A stretch of DNA of 45,210 bases from an uncultured Hyphomicrobiales bacterium (GTDB lineage: Bacteria; Pseudomonadota; Alphaproteobacteria; Rhizobiales; Beijerinckiaceae), in the NCBI GenBank assembly GCA_903900975.1, contig CAIUPE010000151.1, forward strand, positions 1 to 45,210. The letters run 5' to 3'. The position numbers and the translations under genes are program-made. Below the pieces are notes generated by a model. It did no database searches, had not been told where the DNA came from, and worked only from the letters and a program-made list of their open reading frames with translations. This document shows, in pieces, positions 30,925 through 39,936 of this stretch (position 1 is its first letter; the number at the start of each line of letters is the position of its first letter).

Positions 30925-32008
30925 TTCACCCCCGATGCCATCAAAGCGTCAGGCGATGCTCAACAAGCGGATCGTGTTGCTGGTCGGTGTGCCACTGGTG
31001 GCGTTGGCCGGAGCCGCTGCGATTTATCTGGCGGGAGGTCGGTATATTTCAACTGACAATGCCTATATCGCAGAACAAAAAGTCATTGTGACCCCGTCAG
31101 TGTCCGGGCGCATCATATCTATCGTCGTTGCCGAGGGGCAGCACGTCAATCCGGGCGATCCTCTCTTTGTAATTGATCCGTCCTCGTATGAATTGATCGT
31201 CAAGCAAGCCGATGCCCGCTTGGCGCAAACGATGAGCACGTTTGAAACCCTTCGCATATCGTTAAGCAGTCTCGATCGCCAGGTTTCGCTCGCCAACGAG
31301 ACTTTGGCGCTTCGCCAAGCGGATTCGGATCGTAAAGCCGAGTTATTGGCGACCAAAGCGGCCTCACGCAATGACGTGGATAGTGCAACCATCGCATTGT
31401 CGTCAGCCAGAACCGTTCTGGAGTCCTTGCTGCAACAAAGGGCCACAACATTGGCCCAGCTTCAGGGAAATCCCGATCTTCGAATTGACGATTACGCGCC
31501 CTATCTCGAAGCAAAAGCAGCACGCGATCGTGCCTTGCGGGATTTGGAAAGCACTACCGTCCGTGCCTCGATTGCCGGTATTGCAACCCAAGTGACGGCC
31601 ATCCAAATGGGTCGGTATATGACCCCCGGATCGGCGGTTCTGGCGCTTGTCGATGATGGGCATCCATGGGTTGTTGCCAACCCCAAGGAGACTGACCTGA
31701 CTTATGTTCATCAAGGGCAACCCGTTTCGATTACGGTCGATGCCTATCCGGGTCGGGTCTGGCACGGGAAGGTCGCTTCGCTCAGTCCGGGGACGGGTGC
31801 AGAATTTGCTGTTCTGCCGCCTCAAAATGCCAGCGGAAATTGGGTGAAAGTGGTTCAGCGCGTGCCCGTTCGCATCGAATTTTCAGAGGGCAATGATGTG
31901 CGCGACCTTCGTTCGGGGATGAGCGTGCAGGTTGAGATCGATTCAGGTCGGATCCGGACCGTCGGTTCGTTGCTGGGCTTGGCGGCTGTGGCGGACCCGC
32001 TCAAATGA
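30917..32008 (+). CDS. EmrA-like membrane fusion (HlyD family) protein
   Basis: A 363-residue periplasmic adaptor. One membrane segment (about residues 19-39) is followed by the barrel/lipoyl start YISTDNAYIAEQKVIVTPSVSGRI, a coiled hairpin (about 95-190), and a second lipoyl half ASIAGIATQVTAIQMGRYM. These are EmrA/HlyD hallmarks. The ATG at 30917 has GGAG 6 bases upstream and overlaps the MarR stop. It is followed by its MFS partner through an ATGA overlap. Confidence 0.92.
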   Translation: MTDSPPMPSKRQAMLNKRIVLLVGVPLVALAGAAAIYLAGGRYISTDNAYIAEQKVIVTPSVSGRIISIVVAEGQHVNPGDPLFVIDPSSYELIVKQADARLAQTMSTFETLRISLSSLDRQVSLANETLALRQADSDRKAELLATKAASRNDVDSATIALSSARTVLESLLQQRATTLAQLQGNPDLRIDDYAPYLEAKAARDRALRDLESTTVRASIAGIATQVTAIQMGRYMTPGSAVLALVDDGHPWVVANPKETDLTYVHQGQPVSITVDAYPGRVWHGKVASLSPGTGAEFAVLPPQNASGNWVKVVQRVPVRIEFSEGNDVRDLRSGMSVQVEIDSGRIRTVGSLLGLAAVADPLK

Positions 32009-33540
32009 ATGCTACCAAAGACGAAGCCTTTAAACGCTATGCGCTCACCGCTTGTGTGATGATGGCGACCATCATGCAAGCGCTCGATACCACAATCGCC
32101 AATGTGGCCTTACCCTATATGCAGGGCTCGCTTTCGACCACTCAAGATCAGGTGAGTTGGGTGTTGACGTCGTACATCGTGTCGGCGGTCATCATGACGG
32201 CTCCTTTGGGGTGGATGTCGATGCGTTTTGGCCGCAAGAAACTCTTTATCGTCTGCGCCGCCGGATTTACCATTGCTTCGATGTTGTGCGGCGTTGCGCA
32301 AAATATCGAACAGATGGTGCTTTTTCGCCTGTTGCAAGGCATCTTTGGCGCAGCTCTCGTGCCACTATCGCAATCTGTCATGCTGGATGCTTATCCCATC
32401 GAGCAACGGGGGCAGGCGATGGCGATATGGGGCATGGGCGTGATGCTGGGGCCGATCATGGGACCAACCCTTGGGGGGTGGCTTACCGAAACTCTAAGCT
32501 GGCGTTGGGTCTTTTTTGTCAATCTCCCCTTCGGGATCATCACCGTGCTTGGTCTTTCGGCCATAATGGACGAGACCGCAGCTCGAATAGACTCGCGGTT
32601 TGACTGGCTCGGCTTTTTGGCGCTTTCGACAGCCATCGGGGCTTTTCAGCTGATGCTTGATCGTGGGCAAGAGGTGGGCTGGTTTGATTCTCTTGAAATT
32701 TGGATTGAAACGTCCATTGCCTTTGCAGGGCTTTACATCTTCCTTGCGCATGCTTTTACGACCGAACGCCCCTTTATTCCCTTGGCTGTGTTTAAGGATT
32801 GGAACTTTTCGATCGCCTTGCTTTTGATGTTTGTCGTCGGCGTTATTTTGCTCGCAACGATGGCGCTGGTTACCCCTTATATCCAGAATTTGATGGGCTA
32901 TCCGGTCATGGCTTCTGGGGTGCTGTTGGGCGCTCGCGGTATTGGAACCTTGGTTGCCATGATGCTGGTCGGACGAATGTTGAAGAGCATTGACGCGCGG
33001 CCACTGGTTGGGATCGGACTAATGGCTTCGCTGTGGTCGATTTGGGAGATGGTGTGGTATTCGCCGGACACGTCGGCCAGTTGGATCGTGATCACCAGCA
33101 TTGTGCAGGGCTTTGGTTTGGGCTTCATTTTTGTGCCCCTCAACAGTGCTGCTTTTGCAACGCTTTCAGCGAGCTTGCGAACCGATGGCGTGGCCCTATG
33201 GACACTCATCCGAAATCTGGGCAGTTCGATTGGGGTTTCTATTGTTATAGCTCAACTAACTTCCGGCATGTCGCTCTATCGAACCCGTATGGCGGAGACT
33301 TTAACGCCGTTCTCCCTCGGCCTACCCATGAGCGGGGTCAGCGATATACTGGATCCGATGACGGCGGGGGGGCAGGCTATGCTGGAGCAGTTGGTTATGC
33401 GGCAAGCGGCAATTATGGCCTATAGCAACGATTATCTTCTCATGTGTCTTGTGACGCTCTTGGCCTTACCCTTAGTGTTCTTGTTGCGAAATCCAAGTAT
33501 CGCTTCAAATTCGCCGGCACCTGTCATTCATGCCGATTAG
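32005..33540 (+). CDS. DHA2-family MFS drug exporter (EmrB-like)
   Basis: A 511-residue, 14-segment major facilitator of the DHA2 family. It begins MMATIMQALDTTIANVALPY and has the motif GRKKLF in the loop after the second segment. The antiporter motif GPIMGPTLGGWLTE follows the fourth to fifth segments. With the adaptor it should form a two-membrane pump together with an outer-membrane channel encoded elsewhere. Confidence 0.94.
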   Translation: MNATKDEAFKRYALTACVMMATIMQALDTTIANVALPYMQGSLSTTQDQVSWVLTSYIVSAVIMTAPLGWMSMRFGRKKLFIVCAAGFTIASMLCGVAQNIEQMVLFRLLQGIFGAALVPLSQSVMLDAYPIEQRGQAMAIWGMGVMLGPIMGPTLGGWLTETLSWRWVFFVNLPFGIITVLGLSAIMDETAARIDSRFDWLGFLALSTAIGAFQLMLDRGQEVGWFDSLEIWIETSIAFAGLYIFLAHAFTTERPFIPLAVFKDWNFSIALLLMFVVGVILLATMALVTPYIQNLMGYPVMASGVLLGARGIGTLVAMMLVGRMLKSIDARPLVGIGLMASLWSIWEMVWYSPDTSASWIVITSIVQGFGLGFIFVPLNSAAFATLSASLRTDGVALWTLIRNLGSSIGVSIVIAQLTSGMSLYRTRMAETLTPFSLGLPMSGVSDILDPMTAGGQAMLEQLVMRQAAIMAYSNDYLLMCLVTLLALPLVFLLRNPSIASNSPAPVIHAD

Positions 33541-33656
33541 GCATATTTTTAATGACATAAGTGTTCGATTAACATGGCCCGCTCTTCCAAATTTGAAATC
33601 ATGCGGTAAGGTTCGGCTTGGTTTGCAATCATCCTCCCTAATGGAAATGGAATACG

Positions 33657-33992
33657 ATGTCTGACCTCGCTCCGCCGGTTGAAAATTTAATGATCGAAGA
33701 CATTAAGGCCGGCCTCGCATCGGGTACGATGATCGTGGTCGATGTCCGTGAGACTCATGAATTTGAGGCTGGCCATATTCCGGGATCGGTATTGGTCCCG
33801 CTTTCGGTATTTCAGGTGGCTGACATTCCGGAAGCAAAGGGACGTCGAATCGTATTGTCATGTCGCTCGGGTCGTCGATCGCTGACGGCCGCTGCTATGG
33901 CCTTTGAACAGGGTCTGGCGATCGACGCGCATTATGCTGGCGGATTTCTCGATTGGGTTCAGCATGGCCAAGATGTTGCCGATGGGCTTTAA
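33657..33992 (+). CDS. Rhodanese-like domain protein
   Basis: A 111-residue single rhodanese domain: VVDVRETHEFEAGHIPGSVLVP (27-48) and active-site C69 in the loop CRSGRRS. It could transfer sulfane sulfur. Its place just before a molybdenum hydroxylase large subunit is suggestive, because the cofactor of such enzymes needs a terminal sulfur, but the link is unproved. About 100 bases separate it from the next gene. Confidence 0.9.
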   Translation: MSDLAPPVENLMIEDIKAGLASGTMIVVDVRETHEFEAGHIPGSVLVPLSVFQVADIPEAKGRRIVLSCRSGRRSLTAAAMAFEQGLAIDAHYAGGFLDWVQHGQDVADGL

Positions 33993-34096
33993 CGTCACCA
34001 ACGCGACGAACGATCGCAGTCAAACGCCATCGCCAAACCATAGCGTGCGGCCTTATATTCATTTTTGTTGAAATTGTTGAAGTCGAGGAAGAAGCG

Positions 34097-36415
34097 ATGA
34101 GCGTCAAGAAGTTCGGAATTGGTCAACCGATCCGTCGGGTTGAAGATGTGCGCCTTTTGACGGGCGGTGGCCATTACACCGCCGATTATTCACCCGACAA
34201 AGAACTCGTATCGTTTGTACTTCGCAGTCCTCATGCACATGCGAATTTCACGATTAAGGATATTGCGGCGGCTAAGGCAATCAAAGGTGTCAAACTGATT
34301 TTGACTGCAGATGATGTCGCACATTTAGGGGATGTGCCTTGCCTCGCCCCGCTTCGGAACGATGATGGTACGCAAAACCTCGTCGTGGACATTCCAATCC
34401 TGGCCAAAGGCGTTGTCAAATATGTTGGCGACGCAATTGCTTTTGTCGTCGCCGAGACCCTTCATGCTGCGAAAGATGCAGCTGAAGCGATTGAAATCGA
34501 CTTCAAAACATTGCCCGCCGTGTCCGATATTCGGTCGTCGCTGGCAAAAGGGGCTGCCTCGGTCTGGGATGCGCAGAAGGATAATGTTGCATACGAAAAA
34601 TATCTCGGCGATACCAAAAAGGTCGATGCTATTCTCGCTCAAGCCCATCGCGTTCTGACGATCGAAATCGAGAATAACCGATTGGTCACAAACTATATGG
34701 AGACGCGCGGCGCGGTCGGCGAATATGATTCCGCGACCAAAACCTTCAAGCTGACCTGCGGTAGCCAAGGCGTTCACGGTCTCCGGGATGCCCTCGCCGA
34801 AAAAATTCTGAAGGTAAAGCCGGGCAATGTTCACGTTATAACGGGCGATGTCGGTGGCGGCTTTGGAACCAAGAGTTTCATGTATCGTGAATATCCGCTC
34901 GTGCTTGAAGCGGCCCGTTTGTTAAAACGTCCTGTAAAATGGATCGCCGATCGCGCCGATCACTTTTTGGGTGACGCCCATGGTCGGGATAATATTACCA
35001 CGGTCTCTTTAGCGGTTGATAAATCAGGTAAATTTTTGGCCCTTAAGGCCGATATCATTGGCAATATTGGAGCTTACTGCTCGCAATTTGGGCCATATAT
35101 CCACTATCTCTGCGCGTCGATGATGACGGGTGTTTATAAGACTCCCGATATCGCGGTAAAATTGCGGGCTGTATATACAAATACCGTTCCCGTTGATGCG
35201 TATCGTGGTGCCGGTCGGCCAGAAGCCGCTTATAATCTCGAGCGCCTCGTCGATTATGCCGCACGCGAATTGGGCATGAAGCCGGAGGTCATCCGCCGGA
35301 AAAACTTTATCCGTCCCGAAGCCATGCCTTACAAAACACCGATCGGTGATCGTACCTATGATACCGGTAATTTCGATCAACACATGACTCAGGCCATGCT
35401 GGTTGCCAATTGGGATGGCTTTAAAGACCGCCTCAAAGCCTCCAAAAAGGTTGGCAAATTGCGTGGCATTGGGATTGCCACCTATATTGAGTGCACCGCT
35501 TGGGGTAGTGGTGAGGAAGTGGCCGTCGAACTTTCTCGCGATGGTTCGGTTACCGTCTTTTCGGGGACGCAATCGAACGGACAAGGCCATGCGACGGCCT
35601 ACGCGCAATTTGCGTCGCAGCATCTCGACCTGCCACTCGATAAAATCAAAGTGGTTCAAGGGGATACGGCACGGGTTGCAACGGGTCATGGCACGGGAGG
35701 GTCGCGCTCCATCCCGGTGGGAGGCGTTTCTACTTATATCGCGTCCAAGAATTTGGCTGAAAAGCTAAAGAAGCTTGCGTCTGATAAGCTTGAGACCAAT
35801 GTTTCTGATCTCGAAATTGTTGATGGTAGCGTTAGAATTGCAGGCACCGATAAAAAGCTGAGTTTTGCCGAGATTGCCGAATTGCCCAATGCAACACCGG
35901 ATATGCTGCAAGGCTTGGGGGATTTCACCCCGCCCGATGCGACTTATCCGAATGGAACGCATGTTGCCGAGGTTGAAGTTGACCCGCTAACGGGTACCGT
36001 TGAGATCGTCAACTATACCATATGCGATGATTTCGGGATCGCTGTTAACCCGCTGCTGCTCGCCGGTCAGGTTCACGGTGGCGTGGCCCAAGGGATTGGG
36101 CAGGCGCTGATGGAACACACAGTTTATGACAAAGATGGGCAGCTTATTTCGGCAAGCTTGATGGACTATGCCTTACCCCGTGCGGATAATTTGCCCAATT
36201 ACCATTTCGAGACAAAAAATGTGCCGTCAACGACCAACCCACTGGGGATCAAGGGGGCTGGGGAAGCCGGCTCAATCGGATCGACACCGGCCATCATGAA
36301 TGCGGTCATTGACGCACTCGATCACGGCTACGGCATCCATCACCTGAACATGCCAGCCACGCCTTCACGCATTTTTGAGGCGATCCAAGCCGCCAGCAAA
36401 TGGGCTGCCGAATAG
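34097..36415 (+). CDS. Stand-alone xanthine dehydrogenase/CoxL-like molybdopterin-binding large subunit (form II)
   Basis: A 772-residue molybdenum-binding large subunit starting MSVKKFGIGQPIRRVEDVRLLTGGGHY. The active-site loop reads AYRGAGR (residues 368-374), the form II signature; true CO dehydrogenase (form I) has AYRCSFR with a copper-binding cysteine. The conserved catalytic glutamate is E723 in GAGEAGS. GAG-AAG at 34085-34090 supports the start at 34097. No small or FAD subunit gene lies next to it, so partners must come from elsewhere, possibly from the coxM locus at 79. CO oxidation is unlikely; the substrate is unknown. Confidence 0.9.
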   Translation: MSVKKFGIGQPIRRVEDVRLLTGGGHYTADYSPDKELVSFVLRSPHAHANFTIKDIAAAKAIKGVKLILTADDVAHLGDVPCLAPLRNDDGTQNLVVDIPILAKGVVKYVGDAIAFVVAETLHAAKDAAEAIEIDFKTLPAVSDIRSSLAKGAASVWDAQKDNVAYEKYLGDTKKVDAILAQAHRVLTIEIENNRLVTNYMETRGAVGEYDSATKTFKLTCGSQGVHGLRDALAEKILKVKPGNVHVITGDVGGGFGTKSFMYREYPLVLEAARLLKRPVKWIADRADHFLGDAHGRDNITTVSLAVDKSGKFLALKADIIGNIGAYCSQFGPYIHYLCASMMTGVYKTPDIAVKLRAVYTNTVPVDAYRGAGRPEAAYNLERLVDYAARELGMKPEVIRRKNFIRPEAMPYKTPIGDRTYDTGNFDQHMTQAMLVANWDGFKDRLKASKKVGKLRGIGIATYIECTAWGSGEEVAVELSRDGSVTVFSGTQSNGQGHATAYAQFASQHLDLPLDKIKVVQGDTARVATGHGTGGSRSIPVGGVSTYIASKNLAEKLKKLASDKLETNVSDLEIVDGSVRIAGTDKKLSFAEIAELPNATPDMLQGLGDFTPPDATYPNGTHVAEVEVDPLTGTVEIVNYTICDDFGIAVNPLLLAGQVHGGVAQGIGQALMEHTVYDKDGQLISASLMDYALPRADNLPNYHFETKNVPSTTNPLGIKGAGEAGSIGSTPAIMNAVIDALDHGYGIHHLNMPATPSRIFEAIQAASKWAAE

Positions 36416-36429
36416 CAGCGTAAGTTAAG

Positions 36430-36475
36430 TTATGGAGTAATACCGAGCTAGTAACGGCCCGCGATTACTCCATAA
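36430..36475. terminator. Bidirectional hairpin between convergent large subunit and XRE regulator
   Basis: TTATGGAGTAAT (36430-36441) and ATTACTCCATAA (36464-36475) form a perfect 12-bp stem with a 22-base loop. The right arm overlaps the last codons and stop of the minus-strand regulator gene. Because the genes converge, it may end transcription in both directions. There are no long T-tracts. Confidence 0.55.
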
Positions 36476-37124
36476 CGGCAGCCTTCAGAATACAGACCAT
36501 AGTGGCATGGGCAGGCTGGTTCGTCACGTTCCGGACAATATGCGGGCGATCACAGCGATAGCGAAGCGTTTCACCCGCTTTCGCCGTTTGGATCGTTCCT
36601 GCAACCTCGACTTCAAATTCGCCCTCTAGGACCGATAGACATTCGATGGAGCCTCGCTGGTGTGAGTCTGACTCCAAGACACCACCTGGTTCGGCATGGA
36701 CGTCGTACCATTGCAGCCATTCAACTGTCTTGATCCAGCCGATGATGCCAAGGCGTACTTTCCCGTCGTCGGACAGAAGGATGGGCGTATCACCCCGCGA
36801 CTTCTTATCAATGAAGGGCTCGTCCTCCGACACCGAAAGGACGCGTTCGATCGAGATATCAAGGGCCTGCGAGAGCCGCCAGATGGTTGCTAGTGTCGGA
36901 TTGGTCTCGTTCCTCTCAATCTGGCTGATGATTGATTTTGCCACCCCGGATTGTTCGGCCAATTCGGAAAGCGAAAGGTGATAGGCTTTTCGGAGTCGCT
37001 GGATCGTTTTGCCTAGTTGACCCGATAGGGCGTGCGCACCGCTTTCTAGAACACGCACCTTGTCTTTGCCTTCGACGCCCATCTTTGCCCCGCTCGATGT
37101 GAAGGTGAGACGTTTCCGCCCCAT
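36465..37124 (-). CDS. XRE-family regulator with C-terminal cupin domain
   Basis: A 219-residue regulator. The helix-turn-helix is at about 37-96 (LSELAEQSGVAKSIISQIERNETNPTLATIWRLS). The cupin domain is at about 140-210 (HQRGSIECLSVLEGEFEVEV, then LRYRCDRPHIVRN). Such proteins commonly sense small metabolites. It converges with the form II large subunit and may regulate it or the thiD-DMT-SDR genes behind it. The start is uncertain: 37124 or an ATG at 37082. Confidence 0.88.
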   Translation of the reverse strand: MGRKRLTFTSSGAKMGVEGKDKVRVLESGAHALSGQLGKTIQRLRKAYHLSLSELAEQSGVAKSIISQIERNETNPTLATIWRLSQALDISIERVLSVSEDEPFIDKKSRGDTPILLSDDGKVRLGIIGWIKTVEWLQWYDVHAEPGGVLESDSHQRGSIECLSVLEGEFEVEVAGTIQTAKAGETLRYRCDRPHIVRNVTNQPAHATMVCILKAAVME

Positions 37125-37137
37125 CGTTTGATACTAA

Positions 37138-37151
37138 GAACGTTTTCGTTC
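37138..37151. promoter_or_regulatory. Candidate operator upstream of the XRE-cupin gene
   Basis: GAACG-TTTT-CGTTC is a perfect 5-bp inverted repeat 13 bases upstream of the longer start of the regulator. A site in this position fits autoregulation, but the binding is not shown. Confidence 0.4.
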
Positions 37152-37209
37152 AATAAATCAGTCTAATTTGTAAGGCAAGATTTTATACAAGGATCGGCAT
37201 GGAGCGAGA

Positions 37210-37223
37210 TGTCCGCGCGGACA
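37210..37223. promoter_or_regulatory. Perfect palindrome between thiD and the XRE-cupin gene
   Basis: TGTCCGCGCGGACA is a perfect 14-bp palindrome 42 bases past the thiD stop on the minus strand. It could be an operator for the regulator gene or part of a terminator for thiD. A related GGACA half-site lies at 37243-37248. Confidence 0.4.
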
Positions 37224-37265
37224 AAGGCGCGTCCCAACATCTTGGACACGGGGCCAGGCGCGAAA

Positions 37266-38066
37266 TTATTTCCAAAACGCATGAAAATGATGAACAGGCC
37301 CACTACCGTGTCCAATCATGAGCGTGGATGATGCGCTTAAAGCCTGCGTTACATAGATTTTGGCCGTTTCGACAGCGTCACGGAGAGAGCATCCTTTTGC
37401 CAGTTCGGCCGCAATTGCCGATGATAAAGTGCATCCCGTGCCGTGGGTATTTGGTGTCGAAATCCGCTGAGCCCTAAAACGCTCTGTTCCGGAAGGTGTA
37501 ACTAAAAAATCGATGCTTTCCGATCCTGAGCCATGGCCACCCTTCATGAGGACGGCCCTCGCACCCATCGACAAAAGAGCTTCGCCTTGCTTCTGAATCG
37601 TCCGATCGTTGTCGGCCGCCGGCTCGCCGAGCAATGCTGCCGCTTCTGCCAGATTCGGCGTGACAAGGGTTACGCGTGGAAAGAGGGAGGAGACAATTGC
37701 ACTGATCGCATCATCTCGAATAAGACGGTCGCCGCTCGTGGCCACCATAACAGGATCAAGGACAACCCATCGCGGGGTCCATTTATCGAGCCCTGCCGCT
37801 ACAGCTGATATGATATCCGTTCGGCTCAACATTCCAATTTTCACAGCATCAATGGAAAGATCTGAAAAGATGGAGTCCATCTGGGCGGTTACAAAGTCAG
37901 ATGGCACGTCGTGGATGGCCGACACCCCCATCGTATTTTGCGCGGTAAGTGCCGTAATCACGCTGGCGCCATATATGCCGAGTGCTGAAAATGTTTTCAA
38001 ATCGGCCTGAATTCCGGCCCCCCCGCCGGAATCTGATCCTGCAATCGTCACGGCAATGAGCGTCAT
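37266..38066 (-). CDS. thiD: Hydroxymethylpyrimidine/phosphomethylpyrimidine kinase
   Basis: A 266-residue ThiD of thiamine synthesis. Typical elements are AVTIAGSDSGGGAGIQADLKTF (5-26), ALTAQNTMGV, VLDPVMVATSGDRLI and the C-terminal NTHGTGCTLSSAIAAELAKG with the catalytic aspartate replaced by the usual GTGC loop. It lies one base after the DMT transporter in the same direction. No thiamine riboswitch is visible upstream, and the other thi genes are not here, so salvage of pyrimidine precursors is possible. Confidence 0.94.
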   Translation of the reverse strand: MTLIAVTIAGSDSGGGAGIQADLKTFSALGIYGASVITALTAQNTMGVSAIHDVPSDFVTAQMDSIFSDLSIDAVKIGMLSRTDIISAVAAGLDKWTPRWVVLDPVMVATSGDRLIRDDAISAIVSSLFPRVTLVTPNLAEAAALLGEPAADNDRTIQKQGEALLSMGARAVLMKGGHGSGSESIDFLVTPSGTERFRAQRISTPNTHGTGCTLSSAIAAELAKGCSLRDAVETAKIYVTQALSASSTLMIGHGSGPVHHFHAFWK

Positions 38067-38067
38067 A

Positions 38068-38991
38068 CTAACCTGCTTGCGGGTGTTGTTCTGCCAATCG
38101 AGCAGCTCGGCTTATGGTGCGCTCCCGATAAACGACATAGAGCCCGGAGGCAATGACCAGGCCAGCTCCAATGAAAACCGCAGGATGGGGTATGTCACCG
38201 AAAAGGAAAAAGCCGATCGCTACAGCCCAAATCAGCGTGGAATATTCGAACGAAACGATCACCGAAGCGTCTGCAAAACGATAGCTCGCTGTAATCAAGA
38301 TTTGTCCGATTCCACCGAGGAAGCCGGAGCAAATGAGCAGAATTGCCTCACGAGCGGGCGGTGTTCGCCATTGAAAAATTGAGCTGGCGAGCCCGACACA
38401 GGTTGTGACGGCTAAAAAATAAAAGACAATCGTACCTGTCCGCTCCAGTTGTGCCAATTTGCGGATCTGGATCGATGAGAACCCATTGCACGCCGAAGCT
38501 GCAAGTCCAGCAAGCGCACCAAGGGCTGGGCCAACCGTATAGTAAGCAGCAATGTCACGTTGGGCCAAATGAGGGGCCACCATAACAAGTGTTCCAACAA
38601 AGCCAATTCCGACCGCAAACCATCGGTACGGGCGGACGACTTCCTTGAGTAAAAATGCTGCCAAAACCGTGGCAACCAAAGGCGACAAATAGCCAATGGC
38701 TGTTGCATCGGATAACGGCAGGAGGGCTAATGACGCAAAGCCGAAATACATACCGCCGGAGCCGGAAATAGAACGAATGAGATGGCCGCCCAACCGGGTC
38801 GTTTTGACAGCCCCCCGCAATTCATCTGTCCACCAGAGCCAGATGCCCAATGGTACCAGCGCGAAAAACGCTCGAAAGAACATTAATTCGCCGATAGGCA
38901 TATCGTTGCTGGCAAGTTTTACCAATGTCGACATCGCCAGAAAGGCGAATGTCGACATGATCTTTAGGCCGATACCGACAAGTGGGTTCAC
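38068..38991 (-). CDS. DMT-superfamily (EamA) transporter
   Basis: A 307-residue protein with ten hydrophobic segments arranged as two EamA repeats (about 10-145 and 155-295). It has the family feature ELMFFRAFFALVPLGIWLW in the first repeat and SFEYSTLIWAVAIGFFLFGD in the second. The substrate is unknown. It lies between an SDR gene and thiD, so transport of a thiamine precursor could be imagined, but nothing in the sequence shows it. Confidence 0.9.
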   Translation of the reverse strand: MNPLVGIGLKIMSTFAFLAMSTLVKLASNDMPIGELMFFRAFFALVPLGIWLWWTDELRGAVKTTRLGGHLIRSISGSGGMYFGFASLALLPLSDATAIGYLSPLVATVLAAFLLKEVVRPYRWFAVGIGFVGTLVMVAPHLAQRDIAAYYTVGPALGALAGLAASACNGFSSIQIRKLAQLERTGTIVFYFLAVTTCVGLASSIFQWRTPPAREAILLICSGFLGGIGQILITASYRFADASVIVSFEYSTLIWAVAIGFFLFGDIPHPAVFIGAGLVIASGLYVVYRERTISRAARLAEQHPQAG

Positions 38992-39016
38992 AGAATAGGC
39001 GACCTATGTTGCGACC

Positions 39017-39796
39017 TTAGAACGCCGAACGGAATGCCCCGCCGTCAATCAGGAAATTCTGCCCGGTAATGTAACCTGAGTGCGCGCTTGATAAAAAAGC
39101 GGCTAACTTTCCAAATTCATCCGCATCACCAAGTCTTTTGGCTGGCACTCCGGCAATCCGGTCAGCTCTTACCTTGTCTTCGGCGACGTTCAATCGCGCC
39201 GCAGCATTGGCAAAATTGCTTCGAATACGATCCGTATCAAACATTCCAGGCAAAATCGCGTTAATCGTTACATTTGCATGCGCGACATCGCGCGCGACAC
39301 CGGAAAGAAAGGCCGTTAAACCGGCGCGTGCACCAGACGAAAGATCAAGTCCGCTTATCGGCGTAAGGACCGATGCCGACGTGATGTTCACAATCCGGCC
39401 AAATTGACGGGCGACCATGCCATCGATGACACGCTGGACCAATTCGATTGGCGTTACCATATTCTGGACAACGCCTCCGACGATGGCTTCTCGGTCAAGG
39501 GTTCTAAAATCTTTAAGGGGTGGCCCACCATTGTTGTTAATCAGAATGTCCGGCTCCGAACAGGCTGCGAGCAGCGCATCTTGTACGGCAGATTCAGAAA
39601 CATCGCCTGCAACTTCGTGTACAATCGCACCCGTCAAAGCACGAATTTCATCGGCTGTGGACCGCAAAATATCGACATTCCGACCGTTGACCGTAATTTC
39701 GCATCCGGCCTCGGCGAGGGCGATGGCGCAGCCTTTGCCTAAGCCTTTGCTTGAGGCGCAAATAATGGCCTTCCGGCCCGAAATTCCCAAATCCAT
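39017..39796 (-). CDS. SDR-family protein lacking the YxxxK motif
   Basis: A 259-residue short-chain dehydrogenase/reductase-fold protein. The nucleotide-binding region is ASSKGLGKG (14-22), NNNGGPP and the C-terminal GYITGQNFLIDGG are in place, and the serine in NITSAS is present. Where YxxxK should stand the sequence reads LSSGA (in GLDLSSGARAGLTAF), so both catalytic residues are missing. A recognised divergent SDR subgroup has this sequence. It may be a regulatory or atypical enzyme. It is the first gene of the SDR-DMT-thiD run. Confidence 0.88.
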   Translation of the reverse strand: MDLGISGRKAIICASSKGLGKGCAIALAEAGCEITVNGRNVDILRSTADEIRALTGAIVHEVAGDVSESAVQDALLAACSEPDILINNNGGPPLKDFRTLDREAIVGGVVQNMVTPIELVQRVIDGMVARQFGRIVNITSASVLTPISGLDLSSGARAGLTAFLSGVARDVAHANVTINAILPGMFDTDRIRSNFANAAARLNVAEDKVRADRIAGVPAKRLGDADEFGKLAAFLSSAHSGYITGQNFLIDGGAFRSAF

Positions 39797-39936
39797 TTTG
39801 ATAAGCTCCCTTAAGCACTATCGAGGATATGACGATATTGGGCAGTGTCGTGCAAGGGCGATTTAAAGGGGGCTGCTATTCCTACAAAGATGATGCGAAA
39901 GGTATCATATCGATTGATACGCTATTTTGTTTGGCG

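Noticed and set aside
34097-36415. True (form I) CO dehydrogenase large subunit
   Set aside because: The active-site loop is AYRGAGR, not AYRCSFR, so the copper-binding cysteine is absent.
37125-38066. Thiamine pyrophosphate riboswitch near thiD
   Set aside because: I see no CUGAGA/ACCUGA core elements upstream of thiD or its operon.
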